From VRUE01 sp963704515 (lineage in GTDB: Bacteria > Actinomycetota > Thermoleophilia > Solirubrobacterales > 70-9): a stretch of DNA of 64,000 bases. The DNA lies in assembly GCA_963704515.1 (NCBI GenBank), contig OY969913.1:868001-932000 (forward strand), in the 5' to 3' direction. Below are positions 57,373-64,000 of the stretch, in pieces (position 1 is the stretch's first letter; each line of letters begins with the position of its first letter). The notes below the pieces were generated by a model. It was not told the origin of the DNA. It did not search any database and worked only from the letters and a program-made list of their open reading frames with translations. The translations under genes were made by a program, and so were the position numbers.

Positions 57373-58854
57373 TCACCGCCGCCTGCGCACGACGACCCGG
57401 CCGCCGTGCGCGGGGATCATCGTCACGTTGCGGTGCAGGGCGCGCTCGGGCTCGGGATCGGCGGCCTCGAGGTCGAGGCGGCGGGCGGTTGCCTCTAGGA
57501 CGACGCGCATCTCGGCCATCGCCAGGGCGGCGCCGAGGCAGCGGCGGATGCCGCCGCCGAAGGGGATCCACTCATAGGTGCCGGGTTTGCGGCCGCCGAG
57601 CCAGCGCTCGGGGCGGAACTCGAAGGGCTCGGGATAGATGTCCTCGCGGTGGTGGACGAGGAGGATGCTCATCCCGATCGCGCTGCCGGAGCGCGCCGCG
57701 TACTCGCCGAGCTGCCACGGGACGGTGACGCGCCGGCCGATGAAGGGGACCACCGGCCGCGTGCGCATGCTCTCGACGATCGTCGCCTCGACCTGCTCCT
57801 CGGCACCCTCGCCGCCGCGGACCGCCTCGCGCAGCGCCTCATGCGCGTCCGGGTTGCGGACCAGCCGCTCCCAAGCCCAGGACAGCGAGTTGGCGGTCGT
57901 CTCGTGGCCGGCGAGGACCAGGGTGAGCAGCTCGTCGCGGACTTCTTTGTCGTTCATCGCCTCGCCGTCCTCGGTCCGCGCCTGGAGCAGTAGCGAGAGG
58001 ATGTCGCGGCGCTCGCTCAGGTCCTCGTCGGCGCGGCGGGCGCGGATCACGGCGTAGGTGGGCCGGTCGAGAATCTCGACTCCCAGCCGGGTGAGGCCGA
58101 CCGCCTCTTCGCGGTTGATGTTGATCAATTCGCCGAGCTGGGCGAGGGGCGAGGTCGAAGCGGCGACCAAGTGCTTGACCGTGCTCCTCATCCGTCCCTC
58201 GGGGCTGCGCGGCTCCGGCTTGCCCTCGATCCCGAAGATCCCGGCCATGATCACGTCGAGGGTGATCGCCTGCATGCGCGGTGCCAGGGCGAAGGGGCGG
58301 TCGAGCGGCCAGCGGTCGATCTCGCGTTCGGTCGCCGTGCGGATCATCTCGGTGTAGCGGTCGATCGCCTCGCCGTGGAAGGGCGGCAGCAGCAGCTTGC
58401 GCTGGCGCATGTGGCGGGCGCCGACCGCGGTCAGCACCGACTCGGTGCCGAGGATCGGCCGCAGCGGCGACTCGCCGGTCAGCGAGGGCGCCTGCTCGGG
58501 CTTGGCGGTGAAGAGCGAGCGCACGTGGTCAGGGTGGCAGGTGATCACCGGGCCGCCGGGCAGGGTGGAGCGCATGCGAAAGACGTCGCCGTGGCGGCGG
58601 CGGGCGCCGAAGACGAACTGGATCTGGCGCTGGGAGAAGCGCAGCACCTGGGCGGCGCGCGGCAGGTCGATGACGGGCGCCTCGGGGAGGGCCGCCGCCT
58701 GCTCGGGCTCGAGCGGTCCGGCGGGGGACGGCGGCGCCTCGCCGACGAGACCGGGCGCGGCCGGTTCCTCGGTCTCTGCGGCGCGCTCGGCGACGGGACT
58801 GCTCACGGGCCGAATGTTACGCGGATCGGTGTCGTGATTTGCGACATTGGTCAC
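57373..58854 (-). CDS. Cytochrome P450
   Basis: 493 residues. Haem monooxygenase: I-helix LVLAGHETTANSLSW (AGHETT near residue 315), K-helix ExxR in VESMRTRP, PERW region FEFRPERWLGG, and the haem loop FGGGIRRCLGAALA with the axial Cys. A disordered Ala/Pro-rich N-terminus of about 60 residues precedes the fold. No membrane anchor. Substrate unknown. It is upstream of the peptide/ATP-grasp/TIR genes on the same strand with a 97-bp gap, so it may be part of that cluster or independent. It is divergent from pyk. Confidence 0.93.
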   Translation of the reverse strand: MTNVANHDTDPRNIRPVSSPVAERAAETEEPAAPGLVGEAPPSPAGPLEPEQAAALPEAPVIDLPRAAQVLRFSQRQIQFVFGARRRHGDVFRMRSTLPGGPVITCHPDHVRSLFTAKPEQAPSLTGESPLRPILGTESVLTAVGARHMRQRKLLLPPFHGEAIDRYTEMIRTATEREIDRWPLDRPFALAPRMQAITLDVIMAGIFGIEGKPEPRSPEGRMRSTVKHLVAASTSPLAQLGELININREEAVGLTRLGVEILDRPTYAVIRARRADEDLSERRDILSLLLQARTEDGEAMNDKEVRDELLTLVLAGHETTANSLSWAWERLVRNPDAHEALREAVRGGEGAEEQVEATIVESMRTRPVVPFIGRRVTVPWQLGEYAARSGSAIGMSILLVHHREDIYPEPFEFRPERWLGGRKPGTYEWIPFGGGIRRCLGAALAMAEMRVVLEATARRLDLEAADPEPERALHRNVTMIPAHGGRVVVRRRR

Positions 58855-58871
58855 GCTCTACAGTCATAGCC

Positions 58872-60284
58872 ATGCAGCGTGGCAGGCGCACGAAGATCAT
58901 CGCCACGGTCGGGCCGGCCAGCTGGGACGCCGACGTGCTGACCGAGCTGATCGAGGTCGGCGCCGACGTCCTGCGCCTCAACTTCTCCCACGCCGATCGC
59001 GATCGCCATGCGCGCACGGTCGAGGCGATCCGCGCCGCCGCCGAGCGGGTTGGCCGAGAGGTCGCGATTCTCGGCGATCTGCCCGGGCCGAAGCTGCGGA
59101 TCGGCGAGCTGCGCGGCGACGTCGCCGAGCTGGAGACGGGCATGCACGTGAAGCTGACCCCGCGGGAGGTGGAGGGCGACCGCGAGACGATTCCGGTCAC
59201 CTGGCCCGGCGTCACCTCGCTGAGCGAGGACGAGCCGGTCTACCTCGCCGACGGCTCGATCCGGCTGCGGGTGCGCGGCGCCGACGACGGCGGGGTCGAC
59301 TGCGAGGTCGAGGTCGGCGGCACGCTCTCCTCGCACAAGGGGATGAACGTGCCCGGGGTGAGCAGTCCGGCGACCGCCGGCGACCTCGGCTGGGTCGAAT
59401 TCGCGGTCGAGCAGGGGATCGACATCCTCGCGATCTCCTTCGTCTCCAGCGCCGCCGATCTCGAGCCGGTCGCCGAGCGGCTGCGGGCGCTCGGCTCCGA
59501 CATCCCGCTCGTCGCCAAGATCGAGAAGCAGCAGGCGGCCGAGAACGCCGAGGAGATCGTCGCGGCGGCGAACGGCGGGATCATGGTGGCGCGCGGCGAC
59601 CTGGGGATTGAGCTGCCGCTCGCGCGGGTGCCGGTCGTGCAGAAGAAGCTGATCCGGGGGGCGGGGCGGCGCTCCAAGCCGGCGATCACGGCGACCCAGA
59701 TGCTGGCCTCGATGGTCACCGCGCGGCGGCCGACGCGGGCCGAGGTGACCGACGTCGCCAACGCGATCTACGACGGCACCGACGCGGTGATGCTCTCCGA
59801 GGAGACCGCGGTCGGCCAGAACCCGGTCGAGGCGGTGCGGGTGATGGACCAGATCGCGCGCGCGACCGAGCCCGACCTGCCCTACGGCGAGTGGCTCTTC
59901 GGCCGCACCGACCAGGCGACCCAGGACGTCGCCGACTCGGTCGCCCAGGGGGCGGTCGGCGCGGTCTACCGGCTCGGCCTGGCGGCGCTGGTGGTGCCGA
60001 CGACGAGCGGTCGCACGGCGCGCTTGGTCTCCGCCCACCGCCCCAAGGTGCCGGTCCTCGCGGTCTCGCCGCGGATCGAGACGGTGCGCCGCCTCAACCT
60101 GCTCTTCGGCGTCACCGCGGTGCTGCAGGCGCAGGAGACCGACGTGCGCGCCCTGCTGCAGGATTGCGCGAGGCTGGCGGCCGAGAACCGGATCGCCGCC
60201 TCCGGCGACCTGATCGCGATCACCGCGGGGTTGCCCGAGCAGGAGCTGGGCACGAACCTCTTCGAGGTCCACCGGGTGCCTTGA
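58872..60284 (+). CDS. pyk: Pyruvate kinase
   Basis: 470 residues from ATG 58872. Last step of glycolysis: phosphoenolpyruvate plus ADP to pyruvate and ATP. Landmarks: RRTKIIATVGPAS, LRLNFSHAD, GDLPGPKLRIG, the catalytic Lys in LVAKIEKQQAAENAEEI, GGIMVARGDLGIELP, ATQMLASMV and GTDAVMLSEETAVGQ. The C-terminal allosteric domain is present (VVPTTSGRTARLVSAHRPKVPVLAVSP). The earlier in-frame start at 58839 adds a non-conserved extension. It is followed by an enoyl-CoA hydratase gene after 22 bp. Confidence 0.95.
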   Translation: MQRGRRTKIIATVGPASWDADVLTELIEVGADVLRLNFSHADRDRHARTVEAIRAAAERVGREVAILGDLPGPKLRIGELRGDVAELETGMHVKLTPREVEGDRETIPVTWPGVTSLSEDEPVYLADGSIRLRVRGADDGGVDCEVEVGGTLSSHKGMNVPGVSSPATAGDLGWVEFAVEQGIDILAISFVSSAADLEPVAERLRALGSDIPLVAKIEKQQAAENAEEIVAAANGGIMVARGDLGIELPLARVPVVQKKLIRGAGRRSKPAITATQMLASMVTARRPTRAEVTDVANAIYDGTDAVMLSEETAVGQNPVEAVRVMDQIARATEPDLPYGEWLFGRTDQATQDVADSVAQGAVGAVYRLGLAALVVPTTSGRTARLVSAHRPKVPVLAVSPRIETVRRLNLLFGVTAVLQAQETDVRALLQDCARLAAENRIAASGDLIAITAGLPEQELGTNLFEVHRVP

Positions 60285-60306
60285 GCGGCCGGTAGGCTGC
60301 GCTCTC

Positions 60307-61083
60307 GTGTCGATTCGACTGGAACGCGACGAGGGCGGCCTGGCGGTTGCCACCCTGGACAGCCCGCCGCTCAACCTCTTCGACAGGAGGATGTTCGAGG
60401 CGCTGACGGCGACGATCGACGCCGTCGAGGCCGAGCCGCCGCGGGCGCTGCTGATTCGGGCCGAGGGCCGTGCCGTCTCCGGCGGGGTCAACGTCGCCGA
60501 GTTCGACGGGCTGACGCCGGAGCAGGCGAGCGGTCTCTGGGACGAGCTGATCGGGGCGGTGGAACGGGTCGAAGCGCTGCCGCTGCCGGTCGTCTTCGCC
60601 GCCCACGCGCTCACCCTGACGGCTGCCTTCGAGCTGGCGCTCGGCTGCGACCTGATCGTCGCGGCGCGCTCCGCCAAGTTCGGCCTGGTCGAGAAAGTGG
60701 TCGGCCTGACGCCCTCGATGGGCGGCACCCAGCGGCTCGCCGAGCGGGCTGGCAGCGGTCGCGCGCGGGAGCTGGTGATGACCGGCGAGCTGTTCGGAGC
60801 CGAGGAGCTGGCCGGCTGGGGCGTGGTCAACCGCGTCTTCGGGGACCAGAGCTTCGACGCGTCGGCGCGGGCGCTGGCCGCCGAGCTGGCGGCCGGCCCG
60901 ACCAAGGCGCACGCGATGACCAAGCTCGTCCTGCGCTGCTTTCGTAAAGGCGGCATCCCGGCCGCCGACGAGGCAATCCGCACCGAGGCTGGGGAGCTCT
61001 TCGCCACCGGGGACCTGCAGCGCGCGGTCAAGACCTTCCTCGAACACGGCGGTCCGGGTCACGCCACGTTCGACGGCCGCTGA
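60307..61083 (+). CDS. Enoyl-CoA hydratase/isomerase family protein
   Basis: 258 residues, GTG start. Crotonase fold: LDSPPLNLFDRRMFEAL, the oxyanion-hole segment IRAEGRAVSGGVNVAEFDGL, ELALGCDLIVAARSAKFGLVEKVVGLTPSMGGTQRL with the second oxyanion Gly and a Glu in place. The second catalytic Glu position (after LTPSMGG) is not obvious, so isomerase or other crotonase chemistry is possible. Probably fatty-acid or amino-acid degradation. It is downstream of pyk in one strand run. Confidence 0.88.
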   Translation: MSIRLERDEGGLAVATLDSPPLNLFDRRMFEALTATIDAVEAEPPRALLIRAEGRAVSGGVNVAEFDGLTPEQASGLWDELIGAVERVEALPLPVVFAAHALTLTAAFELALGCDLIVAARSAKFGLVEKVVGLTPSMGGTQRLAERAGSGRARELVMTGELFGAEELAGWGVVNRVFGDQSFDASARALAAELAAGPTKAHAMTKLVLRCFRKGGIPAADEAIRTEAGELFATGDLQRAVKTFLEHGGPGHATFDGR

Positions 61084-61097
61084 CGGTCCGAGCCCGC

Positions 61098-61147
61098 GTT
61101 CCGGTGCGCCTTTGCCCCGACATTAGGCGGATAAGGCGCACCGGAAC
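61098..61147. repeat. 15-bp inverted repeat between the hydratase and thioesterase genes
   Basis: GTTCCGGTGCGCCTT (61098-61112) pairs perfectly with 61133-61147, around a 20-nt loop containing GACATTAGGCGG. Outer CCC/GGG pairs continue after a 2-nt bulge. Comparable to the repeat at 53218. No T-run. Confidence 0.65.
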
Positions 61148-61166
61148 GGGATAGGGTCCGCAGACG

Positions 61167-61631
61167 ATGACCGACTTTGACGCCATAGCCAAGGGACTGA
61201 CCCAGGCCGTGCCCTTCCCGGCGCACCTCGGCGTGGAGATCGTCAGCGTCGGGCCAGGAGAGGCGGTCGCCCGCCTGCCCGAGCGGCAGGAGCTGACCAA
61301 CCACGTCGGCTCCCAGCACGCCGGCGCCCTCTTCACCGCCGCCGAGACCGCCTCGGGCGCGGCCTTCGTCGGCGCCTTCGCCGAGCGCATGGGGGACGTG
61401 ACCCCGCTCGCCCGCGCCGCCGAGATCTCCTACGAAAAGATCGCCAAAGGCCCGATCGACGCCAGCGCCCGCCTCGGCGTCCCCGCCGACGAGGCCCTCG
61501 CCACCCTCGACGCCGAGGGCAAGGTCGTCTTCCCCTGCGAGATCGAGCTAACCGACGCCGACGGCCAGCGCGTAGCCACCGCCACCGTCCAATGGCACGT
61601 CCGCCTCAACAAGCCCGCCAACCCCGCCTAA
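61167..61631 (+). CDS. Hot-dog-fold thioesterase (PaaI/DUF4442-like)
   Basis: 154 residues. Hot-dog landmarks: FPAHLGVEIVSVGPGEAVARLPERQELTNHVGSQHAGALFTAAETASGAAF with the NHVGSQHAGAL helix start carrying the likely catalytic Asn/His-Gly region, then VTPLARAAEISYEKIAKGPIDASARL and ATVQWHVRLNK. Hydrolyses acyl-CoA or acyl-carrier thioesters. It may act with the upstream hydratase in acyl-CoA turnover. Confidence 0.87.
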   Translation: MTDFDAIAKGLTQAVPFPAHLGVEIVSVGPGEAVARLPERQELTNHVGSQHAGALFTAAETASGAAFVGAFAERMGDVTPLARAAEISYEKIAKGPIDASARLGVPADEALATLDAEGKVVFPCEIELTDADGQRVATATVQWHVRLNKPANPA

Positions 61632-61680
61632 CCGCGCCCAACCCCTAGAATCGCCCTCCGGGCCTCCAAGCCCGCTACCC

Positions 61681-61754
61681 GCGCCAGTAGCTCAGTTGGA
61701 TAGAGCGTCGGTCTACGAAACCGAAGGTCACAGGTTCGAATCCTGTCTGGCGCG
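61681..61754 (+). tRNA. tRNA-Arg(ACG)
   Basis: Acceptor GCGCCAG/CTGGCGC, D arm with AGTTGGATA loop, anticodon loop CTACGAA (anticodon ACG), T loop TTCGAAT, discriminator G at 61754, no encoded CCA. The MNT gene starts 2 bp after it, and an integrase remnant follows at 62452. Confidence 0.97.
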
Positions 61755-61756
61755 TT

Positions 61757-62071
61757 GTGACCGACGAGGGTCTGATCGAAGAGGCCGGTCGCCGGCTTTC
61801 CAAGGCCGCCCCCGACGCGGAGGTCGTTCTCTTCGGGTCCCGCGCACGCGGAGATGCCCATGCTGACAGCGATCTGGACCTGGTCGTCATCGAGCCCGAC
61901 TTCGAGCGTCGCGGCGACGAGTATGTCCGTCTTCGCAAGGAGCTACGCGGCCTTGGGGTGGCGGTCGACCTGATCGTTTACCGCGAGCGCGAGGCAGACG
62001 AGTGGCGAGGCGTGCCCGGCACTTTCCTCCACGAGGTGCTGGGTGAGGGCCGTGTCCTCTCGGCAGCCTGA
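61757..62071 (+). CDS. mntA: MNT-type nucleotidyltransferase antitoxin
   Basis: 104 residues. Minimal nucleotidyltransferase: VVLFGSRARGDAHADSDLDLVVIE (the GSxARG...DxD catalytic site, near 25-43) and a third acidic residue in AVDLIVY. MntA-type antitoxins AMPylate the HEPN toxin to silence it. GTG 61757 leaves only 2 bp after the tRNA, with no room for an RBS outside the tRNA itself, so the start or the transcript is unusual. It overlaps the HEPN gene by 29 bp. Confidence 0.87.
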   Translation: MTDEGLIEEAGRRLSKAAPDAEVVLFGSRARGDAHADSDLDLVVIEPDFERRGDEYVRLRKELRGLGVAVDLIVYREREADEWRGVPGTFLHEVLGEGRVLSAA

Positions 62072-62447
62072 CCTCGGGGGCACCGCTCGTGTCCTCGCTC
62101 GCAAGGCCGATGAGGACGCCACTGCAGTTCGCGAGTTCGCAGCCAACCCGGAGATAGCCGACGGCATCATTGGCTTCCACGCTCAGCAGGCGGTTGAGAA
62201 GTGGCTGAAGGCCGTCACGGCCGCCCGGGGCATCAGGCACAAACCAATCCACGACATTGACCGCCTGATCGAGCTGCTTGAAGAGACCGACCTTGACCTT
62301 CCATTCGATCGCGACCGCCTCATCGCCCTGACCCAGTACGCAGTCCCGATGAGATACGAGGAACTTCTCGACGCCGAGCCACTCGATCGAGTCAACGCGG
62401 TGGCATTGGTCAACGAAGTCGGCCAGTGGGCCGCGTCTCACATCTAG
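62043..62447 (+). CDS. hepT: HEPN-domain toxin
   Basis: 134 residues from GTG 62043 (GTG 62052 is an alternative). HEPN fold of PF05168 type: DEDATAVREFAANPEIADGIIGFHAQQAVEKWLKAVTAARG, then the R-x4-H ribonuclease motif in RHKPIHDI, and LTQYAVPMRYEELL. HEPN toxins of MNT-HEPN pairs are RNases, some acting on tRNA 3' ends. It follows and overlaps mntA, the usual antitoxin-first order. Confidence 0.85.
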   Translation: MRAVSSRQPDLGGTARVLARKADEDATAVREFAANPEIADGIIGFHAQQAVEKWLKAVTAARGIRHKPIHDIDRLIELLEETDLDLPFDRDRLIALTQYAVPMRYEELLDAEPLDRVNAVALVNEVGQWAASHI

Positions 62448-62451
62448 CTGC

Positions 62452-62847
62452 GTCGTCGGTGACCGGATCGTGTCACCCAAGACCAGGTACGGCCGCCGTG
62501 AGGTCCGCCCACCGGCACCGCTCGCGCGAAGCTGCGCGCCCACCTCGCCGCGCAGCCCGATCAGACTCGACCGCCCTAGCCTCCCCAGCGAAGCAGACGG
62601 GCCGCTCGCCCCCGGCAATCTCCGCCGCCGAGTCCTCAAGCCGCTCGCAGAGGAGGTCAACGCCCCCTGGGCCGGCTTCCACACGTTCCGCCACACCTTC
62701 GCCTCGCTCCACCTCAGCCAAGGCACCAACCTCCTCCAGCTCAGCCGCGCCCTCGGACACCGCTCGCCCGCCTTCACGCTGACCCGCTATGCGCATCTGC
62801 TGCCTGGGGAGGGGGCACCGGCGCTCAGTCTGACTCCATCTTGTTGA
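62452..62847 (+). pseudogene. Tyrosine recombinase (phage-type integrase), C-terminal remnant
   Basis: Only the last ~130 codons of an integrase remain. GDRIVSPKTRYGRREVR is in one frame, the next segment (AKLRAHLAAQPDQTRPP) in another, and the rest returns to the first frame: GNLRRRVLKPLAEE, FHTFRHTFASLHL (HxxR), LGHRSPAFTLTRYAHLL with the Tyr nucleophile. The N-terminal arm and core-binding domains and the first catalytic Arg are missing, and there are frameshifts. It lies 0.7 kb after tRNA-Arg, the expected place for an element integrated there. Confidence 0.82.
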
Positions 62848-62968
62848 CCCCGCCAGAACTTCTTGGCAACGGTGATCGACGCGCACTGGGCCCGACCTTG
62901 GGCTCTTGAACAGATCAGCCGGGGACTTCACCGGGAATTCCGTCCGCTCGCAATTCGACACTCTTGGC

Positions 62969-63574
62969 ATGTCGAATGGAGTCGTAGCCCCCCCGTCCGT
63001 CTGCTTTTTGCCTCCGCCGACAGTCGAGGCGCTCGAGCGGCTGCTGTCCGAGCATGGTGTCTCGGTCGCTTCCTGGGGATCGAATGAGGCGAAGACCACC
63101 GACGACCTACTCGACGAGTTGTCGTCCGGCGAGAGCCGACTCCTCGAAGCAGATGGAGGCCTCTGGAGGAACGTCTCGGTCGTGGGAGTGGATGTGTTCT
63201 TCATCGATCCCCGGCAAGGGATGCTCCATCTGGTCGAGGCCGAGCAGCGCTTTCGCTCGGGTCGTCGGCGGATTCGCAAACTGCGGACGTCAATAGCCGA
63301 GAAGCAGCTGCCAGGTGAGCCGCCCTCTGTGGCGGCACGTCGAGCGATCGAGGAGGAGCTCGGCCTGTCCACGCTCGGCCTAAAGCTGATCGGAAAGGGA
63401 TCTGAGGTGGTCGAGGAGGACTCCGGTAGTTATCCCGGGCTACATTCCAAAAGAACCCTTACCTACTTCGAGTGCGCGCTTTCAACCGGTCTTTTCAATC
63501 CGGCCGGATACGAAGAGCGCCAAGAGGACAAGATGACGTCATTTGCTTGGCAGCCGATCGAGGTCTGCGCCTAG
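62969..63574 (+). CDS. Nudix-like protein with an extended N-terminus
   Basis: 201 residues from ATG 62969 (the frame is open back to 62906). The C-terminal part reads as a Nudix fold: VGVDVFFIDPRQGMLHLVEAEQRF, PSVAARRAIEEELGLSTL, SKRTLTYFECALSTG and EDKMTSFAWQPIE. The RAIEEELGL stretch matches the end of the Nudix box (REUXEEXGU) with Ala for Glu; the first box Glu is not in place, so hydrolysis may be weak or lost. The first 80 residues match nothing I know. It converges with another Nudix gene, ends overlapping by 4 bp. Confidence 0.55.
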   Translation: MSNGVVAPPSVCFLPPPTVEALERLLSEHGVSVASWGSNEAKTTDDLLDELSSGESRLLEADGGLWRNVSVVGVDVFFIDPRQGMLHLVEAEQRFRSGRRRIRKLRTSIAEKQLPGEPPSVAARRAIEEELGLSTLGLKLIGKGSEVVEEDSGSYPGLHSKRTLTYFECALSTGLFNPAGYEERQEDKMTSFAWQPIEVCA

Positions 63575-64000
63575 ACCGGTTGGCGGTCGCGGTAGGCGCC
63601 CAGCACGATCTGGGACCAAGGATCGAAGCGGTCGCTGTCGGCGGCGAGGAGTTGGTCAATCCCTGAGAAGTGCCGATTCCCCGGAATCACCGAGTAGTCG
63701 TGGTTGTCGAATCGGCGGTCGAGCTCGACGGTCTCAGCGAGGACCCGTGCCTCGAAAACGAAGCCAAGGTGCCTCCTGCCGAGCTCGGAGCGCGGATCGA
63801 CAACTACGCCGATGAGACTCAGTTGGGTGCATTGGAGGCCCCCGAACTCCTCGCTTAGCTCCCGTCGCACACAGCGACGCAGTCCCGGGAGCCCGCCCCG
63901 CTCGTCGGCATTGACGTGGCCGCCGAAAACCAGCGTCCAACGATCGTCGAGCTCCTTTCTGTTCGCCGACCGCCGTCGCAGACAGACAAGGTCGTCGCCG
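63571..64000 (-). CDS. Nudix hydrolase, N-terminus beyond the window
   Basis: At least 142 residues; the frame is open to the window edge. A full Nudix box is present: GGHVNADERGGLPGLRRCVRRELSEEFGG spans G-x5-E-x7-RE-x2-EE-x-G, with all catalytic residues. Then VVVDPRSELGRRHLGFVFEARV and a C-terminal DPWSQIVLGAYR. It probably hydrolyses a nucleoside diphosphate derivative; substrate unknown. Confidence 0.85.
   Translation of the reverse strand, partial: GDDLVCLRRRSANRKELDDRWTLVFGGHVNADERGGLPGLRRCVRRELSEEFGGLQCTQLSLIGVVVDPRSELGRRHLGFVFEARVLAETVELDRRFDNHDYSVIPGNRHFSGIDQLLAADSDRFDPWSQIVLGAYRDRQPV

Noticed and set aside
57222..57728. 168-residue plus-strand frame over the end of the P450 gene
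   Set aside because: Antisense to the P450 haem region and to the peptide's RBS; Arg/Gly-rich shadow with no domain.
58851..61031. 726-residue open frame antisense to pyk and the hydratase gene
   Set aside because: Arg/Ser/Gly-rich translation with no domain, fully covered by two well-conserved genes on the other strand; typical shadow frame of GC-rich DNA.

Overview
The window is 64 kb of GC-rich bacterial DNA with many GTG and TTG starts. It looks like chromosome of an actinomycete of the Thermoleophilia/Solirubrobacterales type. This is an inference from gene style: a CIRCE-controlled groESL, large secreted beta-propeller, RTX and Ig-like proteins, a WXG100/EccC-type secretion locus, an Lhr helicase and an actinobacterial-type cytochrome P450. 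No rRNA or marker gene is present to prove the taxon. There is no CRISPR array and no complete prophage.

Layout. 1-5662: dTDP-L-rhamnose pathway (rmlA, rmlD, rmlB, rmlC) with a partial glycosyltransferase upstream. The set is split by a decayed ATPase (1705-2872) and by an unusual tRNA-like locus (3892-4080). 5691-17716: a type VII-like secretion locus with an FHA/three-ATPase EccC protein, two WXG100 proteins, a WXG-headed candidate effector, an unknown partner, a membrane Ser/Thr kinase and a secreted propeller. 17858-18545: VapBC. 18542-24617: surface polysaccharide genes (glycosyltransferase, polyprenyl glycosylphosphotransferase, O-antigen ligase-like polymerase) with two divergent secreted proteins. 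24637-29124: a giant lhr helicase gene carrying two perfect palindromes in frame. 29135-30747: HipBA. 30781-36468: Crp-like regulator, RTX repeat protein, ASCH and SRPBCC proteins, groES-groEL. 36617-44318: a truncated DUF559 protein, an NAD-binding protein, ferredoxin, regulators, Mrp, a large secreted protein and a cyclophilin. 44380-49383: carotenoid oxygenase, an MMPL transporter operon with an ArsR-type regulator, and a K+ channel-like protein. 49409-50642: an accessory scar (truncated O-methyltransferase, small ORFs) ending at tRNA-Ser(UGA). 50699-54624: MFS transporter, sugar-lactone-oxidase-like flavoprotein, PLP enzyme, tRNA-Ser(GCU). 54641-58854, minus strand: P450, short peptide, ATP-grasp ligase and a TIR-like/EgtD-like fusion, a candidate peptide-modification or defence cluster. 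58872-61631: pyruvate kinase, enoyl-CoA hydratase, thioesterase. 61681-64000: tRNA-Arg, an MNT-HEPN pair, an integrase remnant and two Nudix-type proteins.

The strongest unusual signals are these. (1) An 88-nt tRNA at 3892-3979 has an 8-bp acceptor stem, a 4-bp T stem, a Sec-like 6-bp D stem and a Ser-like long variable arm, but anticodon GAC. It faces an inverted, T-arm-less tRNA-like relative that shares its anticodon arm. (2) A short palindromic element sits in frame inside two unrelated protein genes (lhr and mmpL). Other palindromes sit in frame in lhr and in the ATP-grasp gene. (3) The P450/peptide/ATP-grasp/TIR-methyltransferase cluster.
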